This document shows, one piece after another, positions 8,588 to 15,448 of a stretch of DNA of 42,716 bases. The stretch is from an uncultured Mycoplasmatota bacterium (GTDB taxonomy: Bacteria > Bacillota_I > Bacilli_A > RF39 > UBA660), in assembly GCA_946494345.1 (NCBI GenBank), contig CAMMBX010000003.1, forward strand, positions 1-42,716, given 5' to 3'. The notes under the pieces were generated by a model. That model saw nothing but the letters and a program-made list of their open reading frames with translations. It made no database searches and was not told the origin of the DNA. How positions within the stretch are numbered: position 1 is the stretch's first letter; every line of letters begins with the position of its first letter. Made by a program: the position numbers and the translations under genes.

Positions 8588-9814
8588 ATGAATGATTCCA
8601 TTTTTGATAAGTTGGATTTTGGACTTTTTGAACCATTAATTAAAGATGATGATATAACTGATATTTCTTATTGTAATCACGGACAAATTTGGATTCGTTC
8701 TTTAACCCAAGGTTCTAAAAGAGTAGAAATTGAAGGGCTAAATGATGCTTTTGTAGAGAAGTTAGCCTTTCAATGTTCTAATGTTATGGGAACTACATTT
8801 AATAATGCTAAACCATTTTTGGATGCTGAATCTACAGAACTTCGTCTTAACTTTGTTCATGATTCTATTGCTACTAACGGTATTGCAGTAGTTATTCGTA
8901 AAACACCAGCTAAGATTAGGTTATCTAGAGAAAAGTTACTTAAAGAAGATTATTTTACTGCTAACATTCATGACATTTTAATGAAATGTGTTGAAGGACA
9001 TTGTAATATTATGGTTAGTGGTGAGACTGGTTCTGGTAAGACTGAGTTTGTTAAATATTTGGCCAGTCATACTAAAGAAGATGAAAAGATTATTACAATT
9101 GAAGATACTTTGGAACTTCACTTAGATAAAATCTTTCCACATCGAGATATCGTAGCGATGAAAACAAATAACGTTGCCAGTTATTCTGATGTATTAGTTA
9201 CTTGTATGAGACAAAACCCAAAATGGATTTTATTATCAGAGGTACGTAGTGCTGAAGCAGTTACAGCTGTTCGTAACTCAATATCATCAGGACATAACAT
9301 TTTGTCAACAATTCATGCTGATAAAGCAAGTGCTATTCCTTATCGTATGTATTCACTTCTTGAAAGTGATATTGATGTGGATCAGTTCTTAACAACAATT
9401 TATCGTTATATTCAATTAGGAGTTCATATTAAAGCTTATTATAGTAAAGAATATGGTCAGTTTCACCGTGAAGTTGATGAGGTTGTTGAGTTTTATGTTG
9501 ATGATGATAATAAACCTCAGTCTCATATTCTTTATCAGAAGACTTTTGGTAAGGCTCCTGTTCAAAATATGCCTACTAAACATTTAAAAGAGTATTTAGA
9601 GAATCAAAATATCTTTATTGATAATCTATTTACTAAGGGGGATTCAATGAATGCAGTTAATAATGAAGTTAATAATGAAGTTAATAATATTGTTACACCT
9701 AGTGTGCAACAATCTACGGTTAATGTGGTAGAATCTCCTAATTTTGCTAATACTGTTAATACTGTTAATCAAGCGCCACAGCCTAAGGCTCCATTTCCTA
9801 CTGAGATAGTTTAA
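8588..9814 (+). CDS. tadA: TadA/CpaF-family secretion ATPase
   Basis: This 408-residue cytoplasmic hexameric ATPase powers pilus extension in Tad systems. Motifs are in the expected order: Walker A GETGSGKT at 145-152, Asp box IEDTLEL at 171-177, Walker B-type WILLSEVR at 213-220 and His box GHNILSTIHA at 235-244. The same family includes VirB11 of T4SSs, so this enzyme could serve both halves of the locus. The C-terminus past about residue 350 is unusual: it has a 12-base tandem repeat encoding NEVN units (around 9655-9690) and a Val/Asn/Pro-rich tail. The start ATG follows AAAAGGGG. It is in the same run as cpaB and tadB. Confidence 0.93.
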   Translation: MNDSIFDKLDFGLFEPLIKDDDITDISYCNHGQIWIRSLTQGSKRVEIEGLNDAFVEKLAFQCSNVMGTTFNNAKPFLDAESTELRLNFVHDSIATNGIAVVIRKTPAKIRLSREKLLKEDYFTANIHDILMKCVEGHCNIMVSGETGSGKTEFVKYLASHTKEDEKIITIEDTLELHLDKIFPHRDIVAMKTNNVASYSDVLVTCMRQNPKWILLSEVRSAEAVTAVRNSISSGHNILSTIHADKASAIPYRMYSLLESDIDVDQFLTTIYRYIQLGVHIKAYYSKEYGQFHREVDEVVEFYVDDDNKPQSHILYQKTFGKAPVQNMPTKHLKEYLENQNIFIDNLFTKGDSMNAVNNEVNNEVNNIVTPSVQQSTVNVVESPNFANTVNTVNQAPQPKAPFPTEIV

Positions 9815-9829
9815 GAGAGGAGGAATTTC

Positions 9830-10723
9830 ATGGTACTTTTTTTACTATTAATAATTGCTATTGTTATTATTTTGTATAGAAATTATAAAGGACAAAATGT
9901 TTCTAAATATATTACTGAACAAGTTCAGGCAGTATATGATAAGTTTGCACCTTATTCTTATAAAGTAGTAAGGGAGAAAACAAAACAGTTGGGTCAAGAA
10001 TATACAGCAAGGCAATATTTAATTCAAATAGTTATAATGGGTGGCTTTGCAGGTATTGTAACGTATATGTACTTTTATAACTTAATAGTTTCAATAATTT
10101 ATGTTGTTATTGCTATAGCTTTTATTCCTTATTTATCTTTTTTAAGATGTAAAAGGGTATATAGTGAATTTATATTTGAACAAATACAAGTTTATACTAC
10201 TAATACTATTATGGAATTTGCTACGACACAAAGTTTTGTTAAATCTCTAGAAGGCGTTAGAGATTCTGGTATTTTGGAAGATCCAGTACTTTCTGATGTT
10301 AATAAGATGATTGATATGGCTTATGAAGAAGGGTCAATTGATGGGGCCTTAAACTTTATGAGTGATAAATATCCTTATTACATAGTAAAAAATATGCATC
10401 AATTGTTTTTACAAATAACTAAAGAAGGTGCTCAAGATACGGGAGAGAGTTTGGAAAATATGCAACTTGATATTGATACTCTTGTTGAAAGTGTTTATCG
10501 TGATAGAATGGATAGAGCTAATTTCCATAAGAAATTTTTACAATATGGTATTATGTTATTCCTTTTAGTTATGTTAATTCAATATATGCTTGGTAGTGAA
10601 AGTTATATTGAACTTATTAAGAGTATTTGGGTTCAACTTGTTCTTCATTTTATTATTATTTTTAATAGTTACTTCTTATTAAAAGGAGAAAAATATTATA
10701 ATGAGAATGTGGGGGTTGAATAG
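9830..10723 (+). CDS. tadB: TadB-like inner membrane platform protein (GspF family)
   Basis: The 297-residue protein has an N-terminal membrane helix (1-15), a helix pair around 64-107, a cytoplasmic T2SSF-type helical domain (about 115-235, including the TKEGAQDTGESL segment) and two C-terminal helices (about 238-283). This is the TadB layout, a platform that works with TadC and the ATPase to push pilin subunits out of the membrane. The start follows GAGGAGG at 9816-9822. It ends 2 bases before the next gene, which is its TadC partner. The sequence is diverged but both position and topology fit. Confidence 0.82.
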   Translation: MVLFLLLIIAIVIILYRNYKGQNVSKYITEQVQAVYDKFAPYSYKVVREKTKQLGQEYTARQYLIQIVIMGGFAGIVTYMYFYNLIVSIIYVVIAIAFIPYLSFLRCKRVYSEFIFEQIQVYTTNTIMEFATTQSFVKSLEGVRDSGILEDPVLSDVNKMIDMAYEEGSIDGALNFMSDKYPYYIVKNMHQLFLQITKEGAQDTGESLENMQLDIDTLVESVYRDRMDRANFHKKFLQYGIMLFLLVMLIQYMLGSESYIELIKSIWVQLVLHFIIIFNSYFLLKGEKYYNENVGVE

Positions 10724-10725
10724 TT

Positions 10726-11505
10726 ATGGAAATAGTATTTGTTGCAGTTATTATTTTGTTTATTTTGATTTATAATAGAACAATTGATAAAAATAAATTT
10801 ATTAATGACAATAAAAAATATTTTGAAATATTAAGAGAAGATGATTATGACTTTCTTGTTTATGCAAAATATGGTGATAGTGCTTCTCCTAATGTTTTGT
10901 TTCAAAAAAGAATAACTTATGCAATTGGAGCATTCTTTATATTTATGTTTTTGTTTATTGATGATGTTAGTTTAATAAATATTATACTTGCTTGTTTAAT
11001 TGCAGTTTTCATATTCAAATCACCATATATGCAATTAAAAAAATATTATAAAGCTCATTTGCATCAAATCGATATAATGTTGCCATACTATTTAAAGAGT
11101 TTGGAAATATTAATTCAGCATTATACTGTTCCTGTAGCGATAGGTAAAAGTATAAATGATGCTCCTGATATTTTTAAACCAGGACTTCGGGAATTAATTG
11201 AAAAAATTAATTCAGGAGACTCTAGTATTACACCTTATATGGATTTTGCTAATACTTATCCAGTTAGAGATTCTATGAGAATGATGAGACTTTTGTATCG
11301 TCTTGGTCTTGGTGGTCAAGAAAAGAAACAAGAAAGGCTTTTAATGTTTTCTCGTACTGTTTCTAACTTACAAGCGAAAGCAAGAGAGACTAAGTATAAA
11401 GAAAGACTTGATCATATGGGAAATCAGACTATGATTATGCTAGTTGTTACTGGTGTTAGTGTTATGATTGTCATATTAGCGTCAATGTTAACTATGATTG
11501 CATAA
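10726..11505 (+). CDS. tadC: TadC-like inner membrane platform protein
   Basis: The 259-residue product has a first helix at 2-18, a helical hairpin at about 64-103, a cytoplasmic helical domain (LEILIQHYTVPVAIGKSIND, RMMRLLYRLGLGGQEK) and a final helix at 238-257. It matches the second GspF-type platform component of Tad systems. It begins right after tadB, using GGGGG at 10710-10714 as the ribosome site. After its stop there is a 73-base gap with a promoter for the small pilin gene, so platform and pilin can be expressed at different levels. Confidence 0.78.
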   Translation: MEIVFVAVIILFILIYNRTIDKNKFINDNKKYFEILREDDYDFLVYAKYGDSASPNVLFQKRITYAIGAFFIFMFLFIDDVSLINIILACLIAVFIFKSPYMQLKKYYKAHLHQIDIMLPYYLKSLEILIQHYTVPVAIGKSINDAPDIFKPGLRELIEKINSGDSSITPYMDFANTYPVRDSMRMMRLLYRLGLGGQEKKQERLLMFSRTVSNLQAKARETKYKERLDHMGNQTMIMLVVTGVSVMIVILASMLTMIA

Positions 11506-11513
11506 AAAATAGG

Positions 11514-11541
11514 TTACAAAACAGTAATTATTTGATATAAT
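11514..11541 (+). promoter_or_regulatory. Promoter of the Flp-like pilin gene
   Basis: A -35 TTACAA (11514-11519) is separated by 16 bases from an extended -10, TGATATAAT (core 11536-11541). It lies 38 bases before the pilin start and directly after tadC, so the pilin can be made in excess over the assembly proteins. Confidence 0.6.
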
Positions 11542-11578
11542 TAATTTTGTAAGATAATATGAAAGGAGAGGGTATTTC

Positions 11579-11737
11579 ATGAAAGAAGCGACTGGAGAGT
11601 TAAATATGACTGTAGTAACTATTGTACTTATTGGAGTTATTGCAGCTTTCTTTGCAATATTCTGGCCTAATGTTATTCAACCAGCTATTGAAGATAATTG
11701 GGAAAGTAATGTTGGTACTATTGATGATATAAATTAA
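11579..11737 (+). CDS. Flp-like small pilin (52 aa)
   Basis: This short gene encodes 52 residues: MKEATGELNM, then a hydrophobic helix (about 11-29) ending in FFAIFWP, then a short polar tail rich in Asp/Glu/Asn. Size, single helix near the N-terminus and position after tadBC fit the major Flp pilin of a Tad system. Gly6-Glu7 could be the prepilin peptidase site, with Glu at the usual place near the helix, but this is not certain. The ATG has AAAGGAG upstream and its own promoter. The stop is followed after 25 bases by a TadE-like gene. It is easy to miss because it is so short. Confidence 0.7.
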   Translation: MKEATGELNMTVVTIVLIGVIAAFFAIFWPNVIQPAIEDNWESNVGTIDDIN

Positions 11738-11762
11738 TATTAGTTTGAGGATGTGATTAATA

Positions 11763-12215
11763 ATGAGAGATGCGATAGGTCAAGTTTTTGCTGTACAAAT
11801 TATTTTAGCTTTTGTTTTGTTAATTAATGGTTATATGGCTTATTCTGTTAATTATACTAGAGCATTTCGAGTTAAAAATCAAATAGTTAATATTATTGAA
11901 CAGTATGAGGGACCTTATAATGATGAAGCGATTGATAAAATAAATGATTATATTGATCAGATGACTTATGAGGTTCCTCCTAGACTTACTCAAGACTTTT
12001 TAGATGATTATGCTAATGCTAGTGAAAAAAGTTGTCAGAATGGATGGTGCTATGTAGCTCATGATGTCTCTATTAGTGATGGGGATGGAGAAAGGAATGG
12101 TAAGTATTATTCAGTAGTAACCTTTGTTAATATTAATATTCCTGTAATAAACAATATAGTAGGCTTAGGTGATTTCTTAAGAGTTGTAGGTGAAACTAGA
12201 ACGATTTATCAATAA
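11763..12215 (+). CDS. TadE-like pseudopilin
   Basis: The 150-residue protein starts MRDAIGQVFA, with a single long hydrophobic helix (about 7-29) that continues into a polar helix (RAFRVKNQIVNIIEQY). A small extracellular domain with two cysteines (KSCQNGWCYV) that could form a disulfide follows. This is the TadE/TadF type of minor pilin. It directly follows the major pilin gene and precedes tadZ. The GAGG at 11747-11750 serves as ribosome site. Family assignment rests on architecture and position. Confidence 0.6.
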   Translation: MRDAIGQVFAVQIILAFVLLINGYMAYSVNYTRAFRVKNQIVNIIEQYEGPYNDEAIDKINDYIDQMTYEVPPRLTQDFLDDYANASEKSCQNGWCYVAHDVSISDGDGERNGKYYSVVTFVNINIPVINNIVGLGDFLRVVGETRTIYQ

Positions 12216-12230
12216 AAAGGAAGTGATAGG

Positions 12231-13211
12231 GTGAACGTAATTATTGCTAACGAAGCGAAAGGAATGCTATCGACTTTAGATATTGATGTTATTAAAAGTG
12301 TTGATGGAGTTCATACTGCAGATGAAATTGTTGATATGTTCAAAAACTTCTTTTATGCTAGAATGATTTTAGATATTACAGCAATTAAAGATTATGAAGA
12401 TATTACTAATATTCAAAAAATATCTATTGGACTTGATGCTGATAAAATCATTCTTTTACTTCCTAATAATGAAACATCTACATCTAGTAGTTATTTATCT
12501 AAGATTATTTCTATGGGAATATATAACTTTACAACTACTGTTGATGGAGTTAAATATTTTTTAGAACATCCTAATACTTATAAAGATGTTGCACATATTC
12601 AGCAACTAAATGATTTATCTAGTACTATTAATGATAAAGTAATTGCAGGATCTAGAATAATAGGCATTAAAAATGTTACGGACCATGCAGGAAGTACAAC
12701 TCTTATTTATATGTTAAAAAAAGAACTTGAACAAACTTATGGAATGAGTGTTGTGGCTATTGAAGTTAATCGTCATGATTTTGCCTATTTTAATAGTAAT
12801 AATATGATTTCTGTTGATGATGAACATCTTATGACAGAGATTGTTAAACATAAAGATGTAGCAATTATTTTAATTGATTTGAATGATTCTAGTAATGAGG
12901 GTGCTTGTAATGATGTTTTATACTTAATAGAGCCTTCTAGTATTAGATTAAATAAATTAATGAGAAGAAATAGAAGAGTTTTTGAAGAATTAAAGGGTAA
13001 GAAGATTATTCTTAATATGAGTTTACTTTCTAACAGTGATATAATGGATTTTGAGTATGAAGGTAAGACTAAGGTCTTTTATAATATACCACCTCTTAAT
13101 GATAGAGTAAAAAATCCGGTATTAAGTGATTTTCTATCTAAGATAGGACTTATTAATAAGCCTAAAGAAAAAGAGAGCAGTGGAAAAATATTTGGACTAT
13201 TTAAACGGTAA
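12231..13211 (+). CDS. tadZ: TadZ/CpaE-like protein with degenerate P-loop
   Basis: The 326-residue cytoplasmic protein starts at GTG 12231, 7 bases after AAAGGAAG. An N-terminal receiver-like part (1-125) precedes a ParA/MinD-like domain beginning IIGIKNV near residue 143. TadZ/CpaE proteins place the pilus machine in the cell and carry such a domain. Here the nucleotide loop reads VTDHAGSTT (149-157) instead of KGGxGKTT, so the key Walker lysine is absent and ATP hydrolysis is doubtful. A Lys-rich C-terminal tail may touch membrane. It lies between the TadE-like gene and the VirB2-like genes, at the seam of the Tad and T4SS halves. Confidence 0.7.
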   Translation: MNVIIANEAKGMLSTLDIDVIKSVDGVHTADEIVDMFKNFFYARMILDITAIKDYEDITNIQKISIGLDADKIILLLPNNETSTSSSYLSKIISMGIYNFTTTVDGVKYFLEHPNTYKDVAHIQQLNDLSSTINDKVIAGSRIIGIKNVTDHAGSTTLIYMLKKELEQTYGMSVVAIEVNRHDFAYFNSNNMISVDDEHLMTEIVKHKDVAIILIDLNDSSNEGACNDVLYLIEPSSIRLNKLMRRNRRVFEELKGKKIILNMSLLSNSDIMDFEYEGKTKVFYNIPPLNDRVKNPVLSDFLSKIGLINKPKEKESSGKIFGLFKR

Positions 13212-13214
13212 TAA

Positions 13215-13243
13215 TTGACAAATTTTCATAATTTGTATATTAT
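13215..13243 (+). promoter_or_regulatory. Strong sigma-A-type promoter before the VirB2-like genes
   Basis: TTGACA (13215-13220), a 17-base spacer and TATTAT (13238-13243) form a near-consensus promoter directly after tadZ and 25 bases before the first VirB2-like gene. It would allow high expression of the small T4SS pilins. Confidence 0.7.
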
Positions 13244-13267
13244 TATTGTAAGTGGAGGAGATTATAT

Positions 13268-13636
13268 ATGAAGAGTTTTATGTTAATGAATTTAGTACAA
13301 GTTTTAGATACAACTGTTAATGTGGATGGACCTTGTCATGGTTTTGGCTTCTTAGTTAGAATTGTTAAAAATGGGCTATTTCCTATTTTACAGATTGGTA
13401 TTCCTATTATCTTAATAGTTCTTGGTACTTTGGATTTAGGAAAAGCAGTTATATCTTCTGATGATAAAGCTGTTAAAGAAGCTCAATCTAAGTTAATTAA
13501 AAGATGTGTTTATGCAATATTAGTATTCTTTATTGTAACATTAATTAGTTTATTATTTACAATGATTGGTAATATTGCTGGTGATGCTGCTCCTGGATTA
13601 ACAAATTGGAGTAATTGTTGGAATAATCCTGAATAA
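13268..13636 (+). CDS. VirB2-like T4SS pilin (paralog 1)
   Basis: The 122-residue protein has a first hydrophobic helix (about 38-57, GLFPILQIGIPIILIVLGTLDL), a short Lys-rich cytoplasmic loop (AVKEAQSKLIKR) and a second helix (about 78-100). This is the VirB2/TrbC layout of T4SS pilins. It lacks a plain N-terminal signal peptide. A cysteine before the first helix (DGPC) and one near the end (NCWNN) are shared with its two neighbours and may form a disulfide. TGGAGGAG at 13253-13260 precedes the ATG. A perfect palindrome follows the stop. The gene just downstream is a clear paralog. Confidence 0.72.
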   Translation: MKSFMLMNLVQVLDTTVNVDGPCHGFGFLVRIVKNGLFPILQIGIPIILIVLGTLDLGKAVISSDDKAVKEAQSKLIKRCVYAILVFFIVTLISLLFTMIGNIAGDAAPGLTNWSNCWNNPE

Positions 13637-13650
13637 TAGAAAATTATGAG

Positions 13651-13674
13651 TAAATAGCAACTAGTTGCTATTTA
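13651..13674 (+). terminator. Hairpin 1 of the TAGCAA family
   Basis: TAAATAGCAAC, loop TA, GTTGCTATTTA form a perfect 11-bp stem with T-rich sequence after it. It sits between the two VirB2-like genes and may be a partial terminator or an RNA 3'-end protector. Confidence 0.65.
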
Positions 13675-13697
13675 TTTGTATTTATAGAAAGGTTTAT

Positions 13698-14048
13698 ATG
13701 TATTTTTTTCAAGTATTAGATGAAATAACAGTAAATGTTGAAAGTAATTGTTATGGTTTTGATGCTATAGTAAGAGTTATTAAAGAGGGTTTATTTCCAG
13801 TATTACAAATAGCAATACCAATTATTTTAATAGTTCTTTGTACTTTTGATTTAGGTAAAGCAGTTATAAGTAATGATGAAAAAGAAAATAAGAAAACTAT
13901 TAAGAGGTTAATTAGAAGACTTGTTTATGCTATAGTATTATTTTTCTTTGTTACAGTTATTAATTTAGCTTTTACTATGATAAGTGATATTACAGAAAAT
14001 GAAGATTTGCTTAGATGGAGCGAATGTTGGAATGATCCTAGTGGATGA
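13698..14048 (+). CDS. VirB2-like T4SS pilin (paralog 2)
   Basis: ATG 13698 with AGAAAGG at 13686-13692 is preferred; the longer frame would start inside the preceding hairpin. The 116-residue product repeats the layout of its upstream neighbour: Cys after a short start (ESNC), helix GLFPVLQIAIPIILIVLCTFDL, a charged loop, a second helix and an end motif SECWNDP matching SNCWNNP. Most identical positions are in the first helix and the loop (LGKAVIS). It is a tandem duplicate that has diverged. Its role as pilin or pore subunit of the T4SS is inferred from layout and from the VirB6 and VirB4 genes downstream. Confidence 0.7.
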   Translation: MYFFQVLDEITVNVESNCYGFDAIVRVIKEGLFPVLQIAIPIILIVLCTFDLGKAVISNDEKENKKTIKRLIRRLVYAIVLFFFVTVINLAFTMISDITENEDLLRWSECWNDPSG

Positions 14049-14049
14049 T

Positions 14050-14077
14050 AAAAATAGTAATTGTAATTGCTATTTTT
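14050..14077 (+). terminator. Hairpin 2 of the TAGCAA family
   Basis: AAAAATAGTAATT, loop GT, AATTGCTATTTTT pair along 13 positions with one G-T pair, starting 2 bases after the stop codon and ending in a T run. It resembles hairpins 1 and 3 in sequence and position. Confidence 0.6.
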
Positions 14078-14124
14078 ATTTTCTAATGATATACTTTATT
14101 TATGATGATGGGAGTGACTTAACG

Positions 14125-15354
14125 ATGAAAAGTAAGCTTTTTAATTTTATCTTTTTTTGCTTTTTAACTCTTCTATTCTTTAGTGTTAAAGATGTACATG
14201 CTTATACACCTGTTGAAGATGATTGCTTAGATAAAGGCACTTGTATTTTAGTTTGTAATTATAATAATGTATCTAAAGGCAGTAATAATAGAAAATTTAC
14301 AAGAAATATTTCTTTATATTATTATTTGGATAGTGAAGAATGGAAACTTTATTGGGAAGGGTCTTCAGCACCAAATTCAGGTGGTTCTAAGTTTTCGGTA
14401 CATACTAAAGGGCCTTCAACATTAGGTCATATATTTTCCAATAATGGTGAAAATGTTTATTTTAGTAGTCAACCAGATGCTTCTAAATTTAAATGTTTTG
14501 ATCACGCTTATTTAGATTATAGTAATCTTTTAAATTTTAATGAAGTTTGTTTTGATAATAATGGAAAAACATGTAAAAGCAAATATAATGGGGTAGGTAC
14601 TGCTTTCAAAGCTAATGACTATATAAGTGATGAACAGGATTATGATTTTGAAGATGATTTAACAAATTATGTTTCACATTGGAGTTTTGGGGATATAAGT
14701 TGTGATGATATTTTTAATAACTCTGTTGATATTAATAGTACAGATTACGTTAGTTCTAAGTTTGATAATGATTTAAAAACTAATTATTTACATGGTTATG
14801 ATGTTCCTGATTTTATTGCAAATAATGATATTTTAATTAATTCAAAAGAACAGGCAAAAACTGCTGTTGAAAATAAAAAAGCAGAATGTTTAAATCAAAT
14901 TCAACAATCAGTAACTAGTGGAGAAATAACTACTGATGAAGCGAATAGAAGACAAGAAATAGTTAATGGTATTAATTCAGATCAAGTAGCTGAAAATTTT
15001 CAAAATGCTGCTATAAAAACAAGAGACGAAAACATGACTATTAATAATTGGAATCAAACTGAAGTGAAATGTGAAGATATCTTTAAGTTTGATGAAGAAG
15101 GTTCTGTAGGATGGATTTTACAAACTTTATTTAACTATATTAAAGTTATAGGTCCTATTGCTGTAATTTTACTTAGTTCACTTGATTTTATTAAAGCAGT
15201 TGTAGGTACTGATGAGAAAGCAATGAAAGAAGCTCAATCTAAACTTATTATTAGATTAGTAGCAGCGGCAGCATTGTTCTTGATACCTACATTGTTACAA
15301 CTTTTATTAAATATAATAAATATAGCTATTCAACCAGAATGTTTTTTACGATAA
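14125..15354 (+). CDS. Secreted domain fused to a VirB2-like membrane module
   Basis: ATG 14125 follows TGGGAG. The 409-residue protein has a signal peptide (cleavage likely after VHA near residue 26) and a large extracellular region (about 27-310) with several cysteines, not recognised. The C-terminal 95 residues copy the VirB2-like pattern: a Cys (VKCEDIF), helix VIGPIAVILLSSLDF, loop EKAMKEAQSKLI, a second helix and a final Cys (PECF). The loop is nearly identical to that of the first small paralog (KAVKEAQSKLI). The product could be a capped or tip form of the pilin, or an adaptor linking the pilus to surface proteins. That is inference; the fusion itself is plain in the sequence. Confidence 0.65.
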   Translation: MKSKLFNFIFFCFLTLLFFSVKDVHAYTPVEDDCLDKGTCILVCNYNNVSKGSNNRKFTRNISLYYYLDSEEWKLYWEGSSAPNSGGSKFSVHTKGPSTLGHIFSNNGENVYFSSQPDASKFKCFDHAYLDYSNLLNFNEVCFDNNGKTCKSKYNGVGTAFKANDYISDEQDYDFEDDLTNYVSHWSFGDISCDDIFNNSVDINSTDYVSSKFDNDLKTNYLHGYDVPDFIANNDILINSKEQAKTAVENKKAECLNQIQQSVTSGEITTDEANRRQEIVNGINSDQVAENFQNAAIKTRDENMTINNWNQTEVKCEDIFKFDEEGSVGWILQTLFNYIKVIGPIAVILLSSLDFIKAVVGTDEKAMKEAQSKLIIRLVAAAALFLIPTLLQLLLNIINIAIQPECFLR

Positions 15355-15362
15355 TAACTGTT

Positions 15363-15394
15363 AAATAAATAGCAATATAAATTGCTATTTATTT
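15363..15394 (+). terminator. Hairpin 3 of the TAGCAA family
   Basis: AAATAAATAGCAAT, loop ATAA, ATTGCTATTTATTT make a perfect 14-bp stem just after the fusion gene. The stem core AATAGCAA/TTGCTATT is that of hairpin 1. Confidence 0.68.
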
Positions 15395-15409
15395 TGATAT
15401 TTGTTACAA

Positions 15410-15415
15410 TATAAT
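15410..15415 (+). promoter_or_regulatory. Possible -10 box before the VirB6-like gene
   Basis: TATAAT lies 33 bases before the start codon and after hairpin 3. No good -35 box is seen 16-18 bases upstream, so this is a weak call. Confidence 0.35.
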
Positions 15416-15448
15416 AGAGTGATTATTTCGAAAGAGAAGTGATAATAA

